The notes under the pieces: generated by a model
What the model saw: only the letters and a program-made list of their open reading frames with translations
Databases searched by the model: none
Told to the model about the DNA's origin: nothing
Program-made: the position numbers and the translations under genes
Shown here: positions 8,656 to 17,466 of the stretch, piece after piece
How the letters are laid out: each line of letters starts with the position of its first letter
Position numbering within the stretch: position 1 is the first letter of the stretch
NCBI GenBank assembly: GCA_036274895.1
Contig: DASUEU010000089.1
Coordinates: 62,001-126,000 of the forward strand
Length of the DNA: 64,000 nt
DNA from: CALMKX01 sp036274895
GTDB taxonomy: Bacteria > Acidobacteriota > Thermoanaerobaculia > Multivoradales > SZUA-115
Direction: 5' to 3'

Positions 8656-9440
8656 GCGAGCGGCCGATCGGCGTCTTCGATTCCGGGGTCGGCGGGCTCA
8701 CGGTGGTCGCCGCCCTCGCCCGCCACCTGCCCAAGGAGTCCCTGCTCTACCTGGGCGACACCGCTCGCTTGCCCTATGGCACCAAGTCGCCGGCCACGGT
8801 GCGCCGCTACACCGAGCGCAACGTGGAGTTCCTGGTCGAGCGCGGGGTCAAAGCGGTGGTGGTGGCCTGCAACACGGCCTCCGCCCTGGCCCTCCCGGAC
8901 CTCGCCCTGCCGGTGCCGACCTGGGGGGTGATCGAGCCCGGGGCGGCCGCCGCCGCGGCCCGCTCCGCGGGGCGGGTGGGAGTGATCGCCACCGAGTCCA
9001 CCGTGGCCTCGGACGCCTACGGCCGGGCCCTGCGCGCCCTGCGGCCGGAGCTGACCGTGCTCTCCCAGGCCTGCCCCCTCTTCGTGCCCCTGGTCGAGGA
9101 AGGCTGGCATGACGACCCGGTCACCGAGGAGGTGGCCCTGCGCTACCTCTCCCCCCTGATCGAGCGCGAGATCGACACCCTGGTGCTCGGCTGCACGCAC
9201 TATCCCCTGCTGGCCGGAGTGCTGGCGCGGGTGGCGGGGCCGAGGGTCGCCCTGGTCGACTCCGCGGAGTCGACCGCCGAGCGGGTGGCCCGTGAGCTCG
9301 GGGGGCTCGGCCTCGCCCGCCGCCGGGGCAAGCCCGAGCACCACTTCTGCGTCACCGACGCCGCCGAGCGCTTCCACCGCCTCGCCCACCTCATCCTCGG
9401 CGACCGCCCCGAGCGGCTGGAGCTGGTCGAGGTGGTGTGA
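8652..9440 (+). CDS. murI: Glutamate racemase
   Basis: 262 residues; ATG 8652 overlaps the previous stop by 4 bp (ATGA). It interconverts L- and D-glutamate, supplying D-Glu to cytoplasmic peptidoglycan precursor synthesis. Signature features: IGVFDSGVGGLTV at the N-terminus, YLGDTARLPYG, catalytic cysteine in VVACNTASA (~Cys73) and the second catalytic cysteine in LGCTHYPL (~Cys184). The length is normal. Part of the amidase-gerM-murI operon. Confidence 0.96.
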   Translation: MSERPIGVFDSGVGGLTVVAALARHLPKESLLYLGDTARLPYGTKSPATVRRYTERNVEFLVERGVKAVVVACNTASALALPDLALPVPTWGVIEPGAAAAAARSAGRVGVIATESTVASDAYGRALRALRPELTVLSQACPLFVPLVEEGWHDDPVTEEVALRYLSPLIEREIDTLVLGCTHYPLLAGVLARVAGPRVALVDSAESTAERVARELGGLGLARRRGKPEHHFCVTDAAERFHRLAHLILGDRPERLELVEVV

Positions 9441-9453
9441 GGGGAGAGGCAGG

Positions 9454-11523
9454 ATGAGCGCCTCCGCCGCCTCGCCCGCGGGAACCTCCGAGAGCAACGC
9501 CGACCGCCTGGCCGCCTGGTGGCCGCTTGTGGCCCGCACGGGCTTCACCGTCGGCTCCCTGCTCGGGCTAGTCGACGTGACCACGGCCTACCTGCGGGAC
9601 GCCAAGGTGCCGTTGGGCATCGGCCTCGTCGGAGCGGTGGTCACCGGCATGATCTACGCCCTCCTCGCCAGCCTCACCGCCCTCGCCACCGGCCCCCTGG
9701 TGGCGGCCGGGTGGCGGCGCCTGGCCGCCGCCGGCGGCGCGGCGGTCCTGGCCACCGCGGCGTTCTTCAACCTGATGAGCCTCTGGGTCTACTGGCTGAC
9801 CGGCGTCTTCCCCACGCTCGCCCCGCTCCAGATGTTCTGGGCGAGCCCCTCGCAGTTCCTCCACGCCGGGCTCCGCGGCCAGGAGTGGCGGCTGGCCGTG
9901 CTGCTGGCCCTCTCCGGCGGCCTCGGGGCCGGGCTCTATCGCTTCCTGGGGTCTGCTCGCGTGCGCTCGACGCCGCTGGCGCGCTCCGGCCTCTTGAGCC
10001 TGGCGACGGCCGGGGTGGTGCTGGCGGTGACCGCGGCCAATCCCTCGACGACCGAGATGCGCAACCTCCAGCGCGCGACCCCGGAGCTGCGCTGGATCGC
10101 CACCCTGGCCGCCCGCGGGTCGCAGTTCGAGCAGCGCCCCCACCGCCACCTCGCACCAGCCCCCGGCCCCCCCCTGGCGGCCGGCGCCGCCTGGCTCGAG
10201 GCGGCCCGCCAACGGTCCGGGCCACGCCCCAACGTGCTGCTGGTGATGCTCGAGTCCCTGCCAGCCGATCACCTCGGCCACGCCGGCTATCCGCGGCCGA
10301 TCTCGCCGCACCTCGACCGCCTCGCCGGCGGTGGCTGGCGGCTGTCCCAGGCGCGCACCGTGGCCTCCCAGTCGAACTACGCCCAGACGGCGATCCTCTC
10401 CTCCCTGCTACCGATCCGCCACCATCAGCTCGAGACCTACGTCCGTCTCGACTACCCCCGGCTGCTCTTCCACGACCTGTTCGCCGACCTCGGCTATCAG
10501 GCGGCGATCATCTCGAGCCAGAACGAGCACTGGCAGGGCATGAGCCGGTTTCTGCTCACCGGCAAGCCGGTTCACTTCTTCCACTCGCTGCTCCATCCCG
10601 GGCCCCACCTCGGCCGCGGCGCGGAGCGCAAGCTGCCGGATCACCTGACCGTGGACCACCTCTTCGAGTGGCTGGACCGGGCCGATCCGAGCCGGCCGTG
10701 GGCGGTCTACCTGAACCTCCAGCGGACCCACTTCCCCTACGAGCTGCCGCCGGGCTCGCGGGGCCCCTACCAGCCCTCCGAGCCGAGCTACGCCAAGTTC
10801 AACTTCCTCGACTATCCGCCCGAAGAGGTCGCGACCGTCGTCAACCGCTACGACAACGCCGTCCAGTACGTCGACGAGCAGATCGGGCGGGTGGTGGAGC
10901 GGCTCGCGGTGAGAGGCCAGAGCGAGCGAACCCTCATCGTCGTGGTCGCCGACCACGGCGAGCACCTCGGCGAGGACGGCATGGTCACCCACGGCAAGAA
11001 CCTGCTCGACGGCGTCCTGCGCGTGCCCCTGCTGCTCTCCTGGCCGGGACGGCTCGAGCCGCGGATCGTCGACGAGCCGGTCTCCACCATCGACGTCCTG
11101 CCCACGGTCCTCGACCTGCTGGAGCTGCCTCCCCACCCCGCCTTGCAGGGGTCGAGCTTCCGCGACCGCGACGCCTACGCGCGCGCCCGCAAAGCCCAGT
11201 TCGCCACCAACCAGAGCCTGAGCGGTCTGTACGCCGTGATCTGCTGGCCCTTCAAGCTGGTGATCAACTGGGGCACGGGCGAGATGCAGCTCTTCCGGCT
11301 GACCAGGGATCCGGCGGGAGAGGACGGCCCCTTCGAGGAAGCAGAGGCACCGGAGGTCTTCGCCAGCCTGCTCTCCCTGGTGCTCTCCCAACGCGGGGCC
11401 CAGCTCGACTACTACCAGGGCCCCCCGGCCGTCCGCGCCGAGCGCTACGCGCCCCGCCTGCTGGCCTGCCCGGACCTGCCGCTGCCGCGCTGGGCCGTAG
11501 AATCGCGTCGTGAATCCCGCTGA
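9454..11523 (+). CDS. Membrane sulfatase-family (alkaline-phosphatase fold) protein, LTA-synthase/phosphotransferase-like
   Basis: 689 residues; ATG 9454 follows a GGGGAGAGG ribosome site. The first ~250 residues hold about five membrane spans; the soluble domain starts at NVLLVMLESLPADHLG (~260). Metal-site motifs are present: the ESL segment near the start, VVADHGEHLGEDG, and HGKNLLDG. The usual CxPxR formylglycine motif is absent; the equivalent segment is QSNYAQTA, closer to LTA-synthase/phosphoethanolamine-transferase relatives with a Thr nucleophile. It probably transfers or removes a phospho- or sulfo-group on an envelope glycan in the periplasm. It begins the polysaccharide cluster and overlaps the next gene by 14 bp. 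Confidence 0.85.
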   Translation: MSASAASPAGTSESNADRLAAWWPLVARTGFTVGSLLGLVDVTTAYLRDAKVPLGIGLVGAVVTGMIYALLASLTALATGPLVAAGWRRLAAAGGAAVLATAAFFNLMSLWVYWLTGVFPTLAPLQMFWASPSQFLHAGLRGQEWRLAVLLALSGGLGAGLYRFLGSARVRSTPLARSGLLSLATAGVVLAVTAANPSTTEMRNLQRATPELRWIATLAARGSQFEQRPHRHLAPAPGPPLAAGAAWLEAARQRSGPRPNVLLVMLESLPADHLGHAGYPRPISPHLDRLAGGGWRLSQARTVASQSNYAQTAILSSLLPIRHHQLETYVRLDYPRLLFHDLFADLGYQAAIISSQNEHWQGMSRFLLTGKPVHFFHSLLHPGPHLGRGAERKLPDHLTVDHLFEWLDRADPSRPWAVYLNLQRTHFPYELPPGSRGPYQPSEPSYAKFNFLDYPPEEVATVVNRYDNAVQYVDEQIGRVVERLAVRGQSERTLIVVVADHGEHLGEDGMVTHGKNLLDGVLRVPLLLSWPGRLEPRIVDEPVSTIDVLPTVLDLLELPPHPALQGSSFRDRDAYARARKAQFATNQSLSGLYAVICWPFKLVINWGTGEMQLFRLTRDPAGEDGPFEEAEAPEVFASLLSLVLSQRGAQLDYYQGPPAVRAERYAPRLLACPDLPLPRWAVESRRESR

Positions 11524-13267
11524 CGGAGCGCCGGGCTGGCGGCCCTGGCTTCTGGGCCTGGCCGCGTTCTGCTTGCTCGCCGTCCACCTGCTGGCGGTCG
11601 CCACCGAGGGGATCAACTGGGACGAGCTCGCCCTGCTCCAACGGGCGCAGCGCACGCTCGCCACCGGCATCCTCGAGAGTGGCGGCCGGCCGGGCCTGGT
11701 GGTCGTGGCGCTCCTGCCGTGGGTGGACGGGTGCTCGGACGCGGTGACCCTGGCGCGGGAGATCCGCTACGCCTGGGTCGGCCTGACCCTGCTGATGCTC
11801 GCCGGCCTCTACGCCTTCGTGCGGCGAGCGGCCCCCGCGGGGGAGGACTCCGCCGGGGCGGCCGCCCTGGCCGTGGGAGTGCTGGCCCTGGCGCCGGCCT
11901 TTCTTCGCTGGTCGCTCCAGATCCGCACCGACCAGCCGGCCCTGGCGGGCGCCCTCTGGGGTGGCGTGCTCCTGCTGGCCAGCCGCGAGCGCCGCCGCCT
12001 CGCACCGCTCGCCGGAGTGCTCTTCGGGCTCGGCACCCTGTGCAGCCAGAAGGCGCTCTACGGCGTCGCCCTGGTCGGGGTGGTGGCCGCTCTCTTCACC
12101 GTCTCTGACCTGCGCTCGCGCCCGATACCCTGGCGCCGCGTGTTGCAGCGCGACTTGCTGCGCGGCCTGGGAGTGGTCGTGGGCTTCGCCGCCGCCGTCG
12201 GGCTCTACCGCTTCTGGGTCTGGAGCAACTTCACCCTGCCCCAGGCTTCTGCCGTGGATCGCGGCCTCGAGGCCTTCGCCTTCTACCGGGAGCGGCTCGG
12301 CCTGCGCGCCTACTGGCGCATGGCCCCGACGCTCTGGCCCCAAGGGCTGCTCCTGGTGCTGCTCGTGGCGGCCACGGTCTCGACCGCCGTCCGGCGGTTG
12401 GCGGCGCCCGGGCTCGCGGCGGCGTGGGCCTGCCTGGGGCTGGGGATGGCGGTTGGCGCCTTCCACGCCGCCGCCTTCCCCTATTTCTGGATGACCCTCG
12501 GGCTGTTCCCGGCCGCGGCGATCGGCCTCGGCTGGGGCACCCTCACCCGGCGCCTGCCGCCGGGGCGCGGACGGCTGCTCGAGGCCGCGGCGTGGCTCGC
12601 CCTGCTCGCTCCCAACCTCGCCCCGGCCCTGGCCCGGCTCACCGACACCCAGCGGGTCCAACGCGAGAGCCTGGCCTTCGTGGCCCGCAACTTCCCGGCG
12701 GATGCCCTGGGCTACCAGGTGGAGGGAGCACTGCTCTGCCGGCAGGACCCTCGCCCCCTGCCGCGGCTACTCTCCCACCAGATCTTCGTCACCTTCACCG
12801 GCGAAGGGAGCGAGGCTCGGCAGCGGGCCTTCCTCGAGCAGTTCCGGCGCCGGCCGGTCTCCTTCCTGGTGAGCTCGTTCCGCTTCGAGTCCTTCCCCGA
12901 AGGCATGCAGGAGTTCTGGCGCTCGCACTACGTTGCCTATCGCTGGGCCGTTCTGGTCGCCGGAGTGCGGGCGCGGGCCCGGCCGGGCACCGAGAGGGAG
13001 ATCGACCTCGTTGCCGGCGGGCGCTACCGCCTGCACGGCCCGGAGGGGGGGCCGCCCCTGCGTCTGGAGCTCGACGGCAGGCCGCTCGATTCCTCCGGCG
13101 CGTCGGCCCCCGCCACCCTCGACCTGGCCGCCGGAACCCACCGCCTGCGCTTCCTCGAGGGCGAGGGTCTCGCTCTGCTCACCCTCGACCTGCCGGAAGC
13201 CCCCGGCGCCATCGCGGAGGGCTTCTATCCCGAGGCCCAGGTCAGCGAGCTTCGGGGTCTGCCGTGA
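11510..13267 (+). CDS. Multi-pass membrane glycosyltransferase-like protein (GT-C/GT39 type)
   Basis: 585 residues from GTG 11510, overlapping the sulfatase-family gene by 14 bp. Around ten hydrophobic segments fill residues 10-420. The first periplasmic loop carries INWDELALL (~36-44), the position of the catalytic acidic residues in GT-C polyprenyl-phosphate-sugar transferases. The last ~150 residues are soluble and beta-rich. In such a cluster it would transfer a sugar from a lipid carrier to an acceptor on the periplasmic side. Family assignment rests on topology and the DE motif; the substrate is unknown. Confidence 0.72.
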   Translation: MNPADGAPGWRPWLLGLAAFCLLAVHLLAVATEGINWDELALLQRAQRTLATGILESGGRPGLVVVALLPWVDGCSDAVTLAREIRYAWVGLTLLMLAGLYAFVRRAAPAGEDSAGAAALAVGVLALAPAFLRWSLQIRTDQPALAGALWGGVLLLASRERRRLAPLAGVLFGLGTLCSQKALYGVALVGVVAALFTVSDLRSRPIPWRRVLQRDLLRGLGVVVGFAAAVGLYRFWVWSNFTLPQASAVDRGLEAFAFYRERLGLRAYWRMAPTLWPQGLLLVLLVAATVSTAVRRLAAPGLAAAWACLGLGMAVGAFHAAAFPYFWMTLGLFPAAAIGLGWGTLTRRLPPGRGRLLEAAAWLALLAPNLAPALARLTDTQRVQRESLAFVARNFPADALGYQVEGALLCRQDPRPLPRLLSHQIFVTFTGEGSEARQRAFLEQFRRRPVSFLVSSFRFESFPEGMQEFWRSHYVAYRWAVLVAGVRARARPGTEREIDLVAGGRYRLHGPEGGPPLRLELDGRPLDSSGASAPATLDLAAGTHRLRFLEGEGLALLTLDLPEAPGAIAEGFYPEAQVSELRGLP

Positions 13268-14070
13268 GCGGTGCCACGGGCCAGCCGCCGCGGGTGAGCG
13301 TGGTGCTGGCTGCCCGCGATCGCCGCGAGCTGCTCGCCCAGGCCCTGGAGAGCGCCCTGGCCCAGGAGGGCCCACCGCTCGAGGTCGTGGTGGTGGACGA
13401 CGGCTCGGGAGAGGAGACCCGGTCCTGGCTCCGGGCCCGGGCCGCGGCAGAGCCCCGGCTGCGGGTGGTGCGCCAGGAGCCGAGCGGGGTGGGAGCGGCG
13501 CGGGCCCGGGGCCTCGTCGAGGCGCAAGGAGAAGTCGTCGTCGTGCTCGACTCGGACGATCTGCTGGTCCCCGGGGCGGTGGCCCGGCTCGACGCCGCAC
13601 TCGAGGGTCGCCCCGAGGTGGCCCTGTTCTACGGCGACGTCTGGGAGCTCCACGCCGATGGCCGGCGGGTGCACCGGCGCTATCCCGCCTTCGCCAGCCC
13701 GCGGGCCCTGCTGTGGGCCACCTTCCTGCTGCCGCGGGTGCCGTTCAAGCACTCCGGCATGGCCTTTCGCCGCGCCGTCGCCCTCGCCCTCGGCTCCTAC
13801 GACCCCGAGCTCCCCCTCAAGGTGGACGTGGACCTCTTCCTGCGCTTCCTCCACCGGGGCGAGGGGGTGGCGCACCTGGCGGGCGAGCCGACGGCGGTCT
13901 TCCGCATCCACGCCGGCTCGATCAGCCGGGACCGGCAGACCGGCCGGGCGGTCTGGCGAGCGCTGGGCGAGCGCTACGGACCGGCCTTACCCCCGGGGCG
14001 CGCCCTGCTGGTGGGCACCCGCCTGCTCTGGGAGCGGGCCAAGGCCCTGGCCGAGGCCTTCTGGCGCTGA
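13264..14070 (+). CDS. Family 2 glycosyltransferase
   Basis: 268 residues; the GTG at 13264 overlaps the preceding TGA, so translation is probably coupled. GT-A fold signatures: RVSVVLAARDR, VVVVDDGSGEETR (nucleotide-binding DDG), GVGAARARGL and VVVLDSDDLLVPG (the metal-binding DxD equivalent). The later segment LKVDVDLFLRFL gives the expected acceptor-side acidic cluster. It transfers an activated sugar to a lipid-linked glycan in the cytoplasm. It lies inside the surface-polysaccharide operon. Confidence 0.92.
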   Translation: MSGATGQPPRVSVVLAARDRRELLAQALESALAQEGPPLEVVVVDDGSGEETRSWLRARAAAEPRLRVVRQEPSGVGAARARGLVEAQGEVVVVLDSDDLLVPGAVARLDAALEGRPEVALFYGDVWELHADGRRVHRRYPAFASPRALLWATFLLPRVPFKHSGMAFRRAVALALGSYDPELPLKVDVDLFLRFLHRGEGVAHLAGEPTAVFRIHAGSISRDRQTGRAVWRALGERYGPALPPGRALLVGTRLLWERAKALAEAFWR

Positions 14071-14101
14071 TCGCCCCCCCTGCTAACATCCCCGGGATCT
14101 C

Positions 14102-15532
14102 ATGGACGAAGCTCGCCGCCGAGCCCTGCGCACGCTGGTGCTGGTTGCCAACGGCACCATCCTGGTGGTGGCCATGCTCGCCGCCTGGGCCCTCCACCAG
14201 GCCCTGCGCGAGACCGTCGAGCTGCTCAAGGCGCCGCCGCCCTTGACCGCCTACCTCCGGCTCGCCTACCTCATGCTGCCCCTGTGGCTGGTGCTCAACG
14301 TGGTCCTGGGTCTCGACCGCGCCTTCGAGCGCCGCCGCCGGCTGATCTGGCTGGTGTGGGACCTGGCCAAGCTCCATGCCCTGGCTTTAGCCGGCCTCGC
14401 CCTGCTGCTCTTCCTCACCCAGATGGTGATGAACCGCAGCCTGGTGGCCATGCTCTTCGCCACCACCTTCGTGCTGATGCTGCTCGTTCATGGTGGGCTC
14501 GGGGCCTGGCTGGCCTACCACCGGGGGCGGGGCTTCGGCCGGGAGAGCTGGCTGCTGGTGGGTGCCGCGACGCCCGAGGTGAGGGCCTTCCTCGACACCG
14601 CGAGCCGGGACGCCTACGCTCCGCGGCTCGTGGGCTTCCTGGCCAGCCCCGCGGAGCTCGCGGGCCACGCCGAGCTCCCCGCCCAACCGCTGCGCCATCT
14701 CGGCGCGCCCAGCGATCTCGCCCAGATCCTGCACGAGGAAGCGGTCGATCACGTCTTCTTCCTGCCGCCACACCATCGCCGGGAGAGCGCCGAAGGTCTC
14801 GAGCACTGCGAGAACCTCGGCATCCCCGCCCACCTGTGGGTCGACCTCGCCCAGGCGGTGCGCACCCCGCCCCGCTGGCTCGCCCTCTACGATCGGCCCT
14901 TCCTCTCCTTCACGCCAGCGCCGAAGCGGCCGGAGGCCCTGGTGATCAAGCACGGGCTCGACCTCACCGCGGCGGCTCTCGGGTTGCTGGTCACCGCCCC
15001 CCTGCTGCTGGCCATCGCCCTGGCCATCCGCCTGACCATGGGCAGCCCGGTGCTCTTCGTCCAAGAGAGGGTCGGACTCGCCGGCCGGCGCTTCCGGCTG
15101 CTCAAGTTCCGCACCATGGTCCATGGCGCCGAGGCCCGGCGCGCCGAGCTCGAAGCCGCCAACGAGATGAGCGGCCCGGTGTTCAAGATGAGGGGCGACC
15201 CACGGGTGACGCCGCTCGGCCGCCTGCTGCGCCGCACCAGCCTGGACGAGCTGCCCCAGCTGTGGAACGTGCTCTCGGGCGCCATGAGCCTGGTCGGGCC
15301 GCGGCCTCTGCCGGTCGCCGAGCAACAGCAGATCCGCGGCCCCGAGCGACGCCGCCTGGCCATGCGCCCGGGCCTGACCGGGCTGTGGCAGACCAGCGGC
15401 CGGAGCGATCTCGACTTCGAGCAGTGGATGAAGCTCGACCTGCTCTACGTCGACACCTGGTCCCCGGCCCTCGACTTCCGCATCCTGCTCAGGACCATCC
15501 CGGTGCTGCTCTTCGGCCGTGGAGCCCGCTGA
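14102..15532 (+). CDS. Polyprenyl glycosylphosphotransferase (WbaP/WcaJ-type initiating enzyme)
   Basis: 476 residues. Four N-terminal membrane spans (~10-140), a central nucleotide-binding-like domain (ESWLLVGAATPEV; ~140-265) and a C-terminal bacterial sugar transferase domain from ~285: a membrane segment, SPVLFVQERVGLAGR, LLKFRTMV, VTPLGRLLRRTSLDELPQLWNV with the DELPQ motif, MSLVGPRPLP and RPGLTGLWQ. It adds the first sugar-1-phosphate to undecaprenyl phosphate and so initiates repeat-unit synthesis at the inner membrane. It sits 31 bp after the GT2 gene. This gene makes the cluster recognisable as exopolysaccharide or O-antigen synthesis. Confidence 0.94.
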   Translation: MDEARRRALRTLVLVANGTILVVAMLAAWALHQALRETVELLKAPPPLTAYLRLAYLMLPLWLVLNVVLGLDRAFERRRRLIWLVWDLAKLHALALAGLALLLFLTQMVMNRSLVAMLFATTFVLMLLVHGGLGAWLAYHRGRGFGRESWLLVGAATPEVRAFLDTASRDAYAPRLVGFLASPAELAGHAELPAQPLRHLGAPSDLAQILHEEAVDHVFFLPPHHRRESAEGLEHCENLGIPAHLWVDLAQAVRTPPRWLALYDRPFLSFTPAPKRPEALVIKHGLDLTAAALGLLVTAPLLLAIALAIRLTMGSPVLFVQERVGLAGRRFRLLKFRTMVHGAEARRAELEAANEMSGPVFKMRGDPRVTPLGRLLRRTSLDELPQLWNVLSGAMSLVGPRPLPVAEQQQIRGPERRRLAMRPGLTGLWQTSGRSDLDFEQWMKLDLLYVDTWSPALDFRILLRTIPVLLFGRGAR

Positions 15533-15538
15533 GCCGCC

Positions 15539-16594
15539 GTGGCCGCCCCCGCACCCCTGCGCGTCGCCGCCTTCCCGGCCCGCCGCAACCGGGCGCGCCA
15601 GCCCTACAACGCCCTGCTCGCGGAGAGTCTCGCGGCCCAGGGCAGCGAGGTCGAGGAGCTGACGGCGGGTAGCATCCTGCGCCGCCGCTTCGACGTCCTC
15701 CACGTCCACTGGCCCGAGCGGGTGCTCGACCCGCCCGGCAGCCTGCTCGCCGCCGTGCTCACGGCGGGCCTGCTGGCGGTGCTGGCGATCGGCCGGTTGC
15801 GCGGCGCCCGGCTGGTGTGGACGGTGCACAACCTCGAGAGCCACGACCGCCGCCACCCGTGGCTCGAGAAGCTGCTGTGGCGGGGCTTCCTCGCCCAGCT
15901 CGACGGGGTCATCAGCATGAGCGCGGGCGGCCTGGAGCTGGCCCGCGCGCGCCACCCGGCGCTGGCCGAGCTGCCGGCGGTGGTGATCCCCCACGGCTCG
16001 TTCCGTCCGGCCTATCCGCCGGCGCTCGCCCGTGCCGCGGCGCGCCGGCAGCTGGGCTTCGGAGAGGGAGACCGGGTGGTGCTCTTCCTCGGCCAGATCC
16101 GTGCCTACAAGGGAGTGCCCTCCCTGCTGCACGCCTTCCGAGAGGTGGCGGATCCTCGGGCGCGGCTGATCGTGGCCGGCAGCCCCGGGAGCCCCGAGCT
16201 GCGCCGGCAGATCGAGGCCGCGGCGGCGGCCGATCCCCGGGTGACGCTGCGGCTCGGGTTCGTGCCGGACGCCGAGCTGCCCCTGCTCTTCGGTGCCGCG
16301 GACCTGGTGACGCTGCCCTACCTGGAGATCCTCAACTCCGGCGCGGCGATCCTCGCCCTCGACTTCGGACGGCCCATCCTGGTACCGCGGCGGGGGGCGA
16401 TGGCCGAGCTCCAGGCGAAGGCGGGCCGCGAATGGGTGCACACCTTCGAAGGCCCGCTCGACGGCTCGGCTCTCGCGGCCGCTCTCGTTTGGGCCGCCGA
16501 GCTCCGGCCCGCACCTCCCGAGGCGGTGCCGCCCTGGAGCGAGATCGCGACGGCCACCCTGGCCTTCTACCGCTCGCTGGTGGCGGCGAGGTAG
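15539..16594 (+). CDS. Family 4 (GT-B) glycosyltransferase
   Basis: 351 residues from GTG 15539, six bases after the previous stop. N-terminal Rossmann half: FDVLHVHWPERVL, VWTVHNLESHDRRHP, ISMSAGGLELA and VVIPHGSFR; C-terminal donor half: VVLFLGQIRAYKGV, LIVAGSPG and the loop LFGAADLVTLPYLEILNSGAAILAL, where a Glu is expected to contact the nucleotide sugar. It elongates the lipid-linked oligosaccharide in the cytoplasm. The 3' end overlaps the convergent sulfotransferase gene by 28 bp. Confidence 0.92.
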   Translation: MAAPAPLRVAAFPARRNRARQPYNALLAESLAAQGSEVEELTAGSILRRRFDVLHVHWPERVLDPPGSLLAAVLTAGLLAVLAIGRLRGARLVWTVHNLESHDRRHPWLEKLLWRGFLAQLDGVISMSAGGLELARARHPALAELPAVVIPHGSFRPAYPPALARAAARRQLGFGEGDRVVLFLGQIRAYKGVPSLLHAFREVADPRARLIVAGSPGSPELRRQIEAAAAADPRVTLRLGFVPDAELPLLFGAADLVTLPYLEILNSGAAILALDFGRPILVPRRGAMAELQAKAGREWVHTFEGPLDGSALAAALVWAAELRPAPPEAVPPWSEIATATLAFYRSLVAAR

Positions 16595-17436
16595 GCGCGG
16601 CGCAGCTGCTCGAGGTCGGCGGCCTGCGAGGCCACCCGCCCCCGGAGCCACTCGCGCGTAGCCTCGTCGAAGAGCCGCTCCACCTTGCCGCTCGGCAGTG
16701 GGCGGATGTCGCCGCCGGCGTCCTTCTTCCACAGCTCGTCAGCGCGCACCAACCGTGCCGCCTCAGCCCGATAGCCCTCGAGCTGAGCGCGCTCGAAGCC
16801 CAGCCCGAGCCGCCCACCGAGATAGCGCAAGCTGCGTTCGGGATCACGGACCAGCTCGTCGTAGAGCACCAGGGTGTGCCGCTCGTCGCCGGCCCGGGCC
16901 AGGGAGAGCGCGACGTCCTCCTGCCAGCGGCGAACGCAACGCTCGAGGGAGCGGGGCCCGCCCCACGTCTCCGGGGCCTGGCGGGTCACCTCGTAGAGGG
17001 AGGCCACCACCTCGGAGCCCTCCCTCAGCAAGTGGATGAAGTGGGCCTGCGCCGCGACGGCCGTGATCTCGCTCAGGTAGTGGAGGTGGCGCGGTGTCTT
17101 CTCGAGCCAGACCCTCCCACCCCGGGCCAGGGCCGCGCGGTCCAGGGCCCCGAGGAGGAGCCGCGCCGCGGGTCGCCAGCGCAGGGTGGGCCGGGCGGGG
17201 GCCGTCGAGCCGAGCTCTTGGACGGAGCGCCGGAAGCGGTGCCAGGTGCGCAGGTTGGTGAGCCCCAGCCGGCGCGCGAGGGGGAAGCGGGGCACCAGGT
17301 GGGCGAAGGCGTGCGTCTCGGGGAAGGAGACCACGGCGGAATGGGCCGCGAGCAGGCTCTGCAGCAGGGTGGTGCCCGAGCGGGGGCAGCCGACCAGGAA
17401 GATCCGGCCTTCGATGCGCTCCGGGGCAGGGCTCAT
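16567..17436 (-). CDS. PAPS-dependent sulfotransferase
   Basis: 289 residues. I use the ATG at 17436 because an earlier in-frame ATG at 17478 would overlap the divergent flippase start. The PAPS 5'-phosphosulfate loop is IFLVGCPRSGTTLLQSLLAA at ~10-29, followed by SFPETHAF and, near 110, VWLEKTPRHLHYL; the 3'-phosphate-binding region is FIHLLREGSEVVASL. It transfers sulfate from PAPS to a hydroxyl group, in this context plausibly a sugar of the neighbouring polysaccharide. It is the only gene of the cluster on the minus strand. Confidence 0.9.
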   Translation of the reverse strand: MSPAPERIEGRIFLVGCPRSGTTLLQSLLAAHSAVVSFPETHAFAHLVPRFPLARRLGLTNLRTWHRFRRSVQELGSTAPARPTLRWRPAARLLLGALDRAALARGGRVWLEKTPRHLHYLSEITAVAAQAHFIHLLREGSEVVASLYEVTRQAPETWGGPRSLERCVRRWQEDVALSLARAGDERHTLVLYDELVRDPERSLRYLGGRLGLGFERAQLEGYRAEAARLVRADELWKKDAGGDIRPLPSGKVERLFDEATREWLRGRVASQAADLEQLRRAYLAATSER

Positions 17437-17466
17437 GGGCGGCGCTAGTGTACGCTCTGGCCAGCC

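Noticed and set aside
14387..16732. 781-codon minus-strand frame across the phosphotransferase and GT4 genes
   Set aside because: The plus-strand frames have full family motifs. The minus frame is low-complexity (Gly, Glu, Arg, Gln rich), as expected of antisense reading of GC-rich genes.
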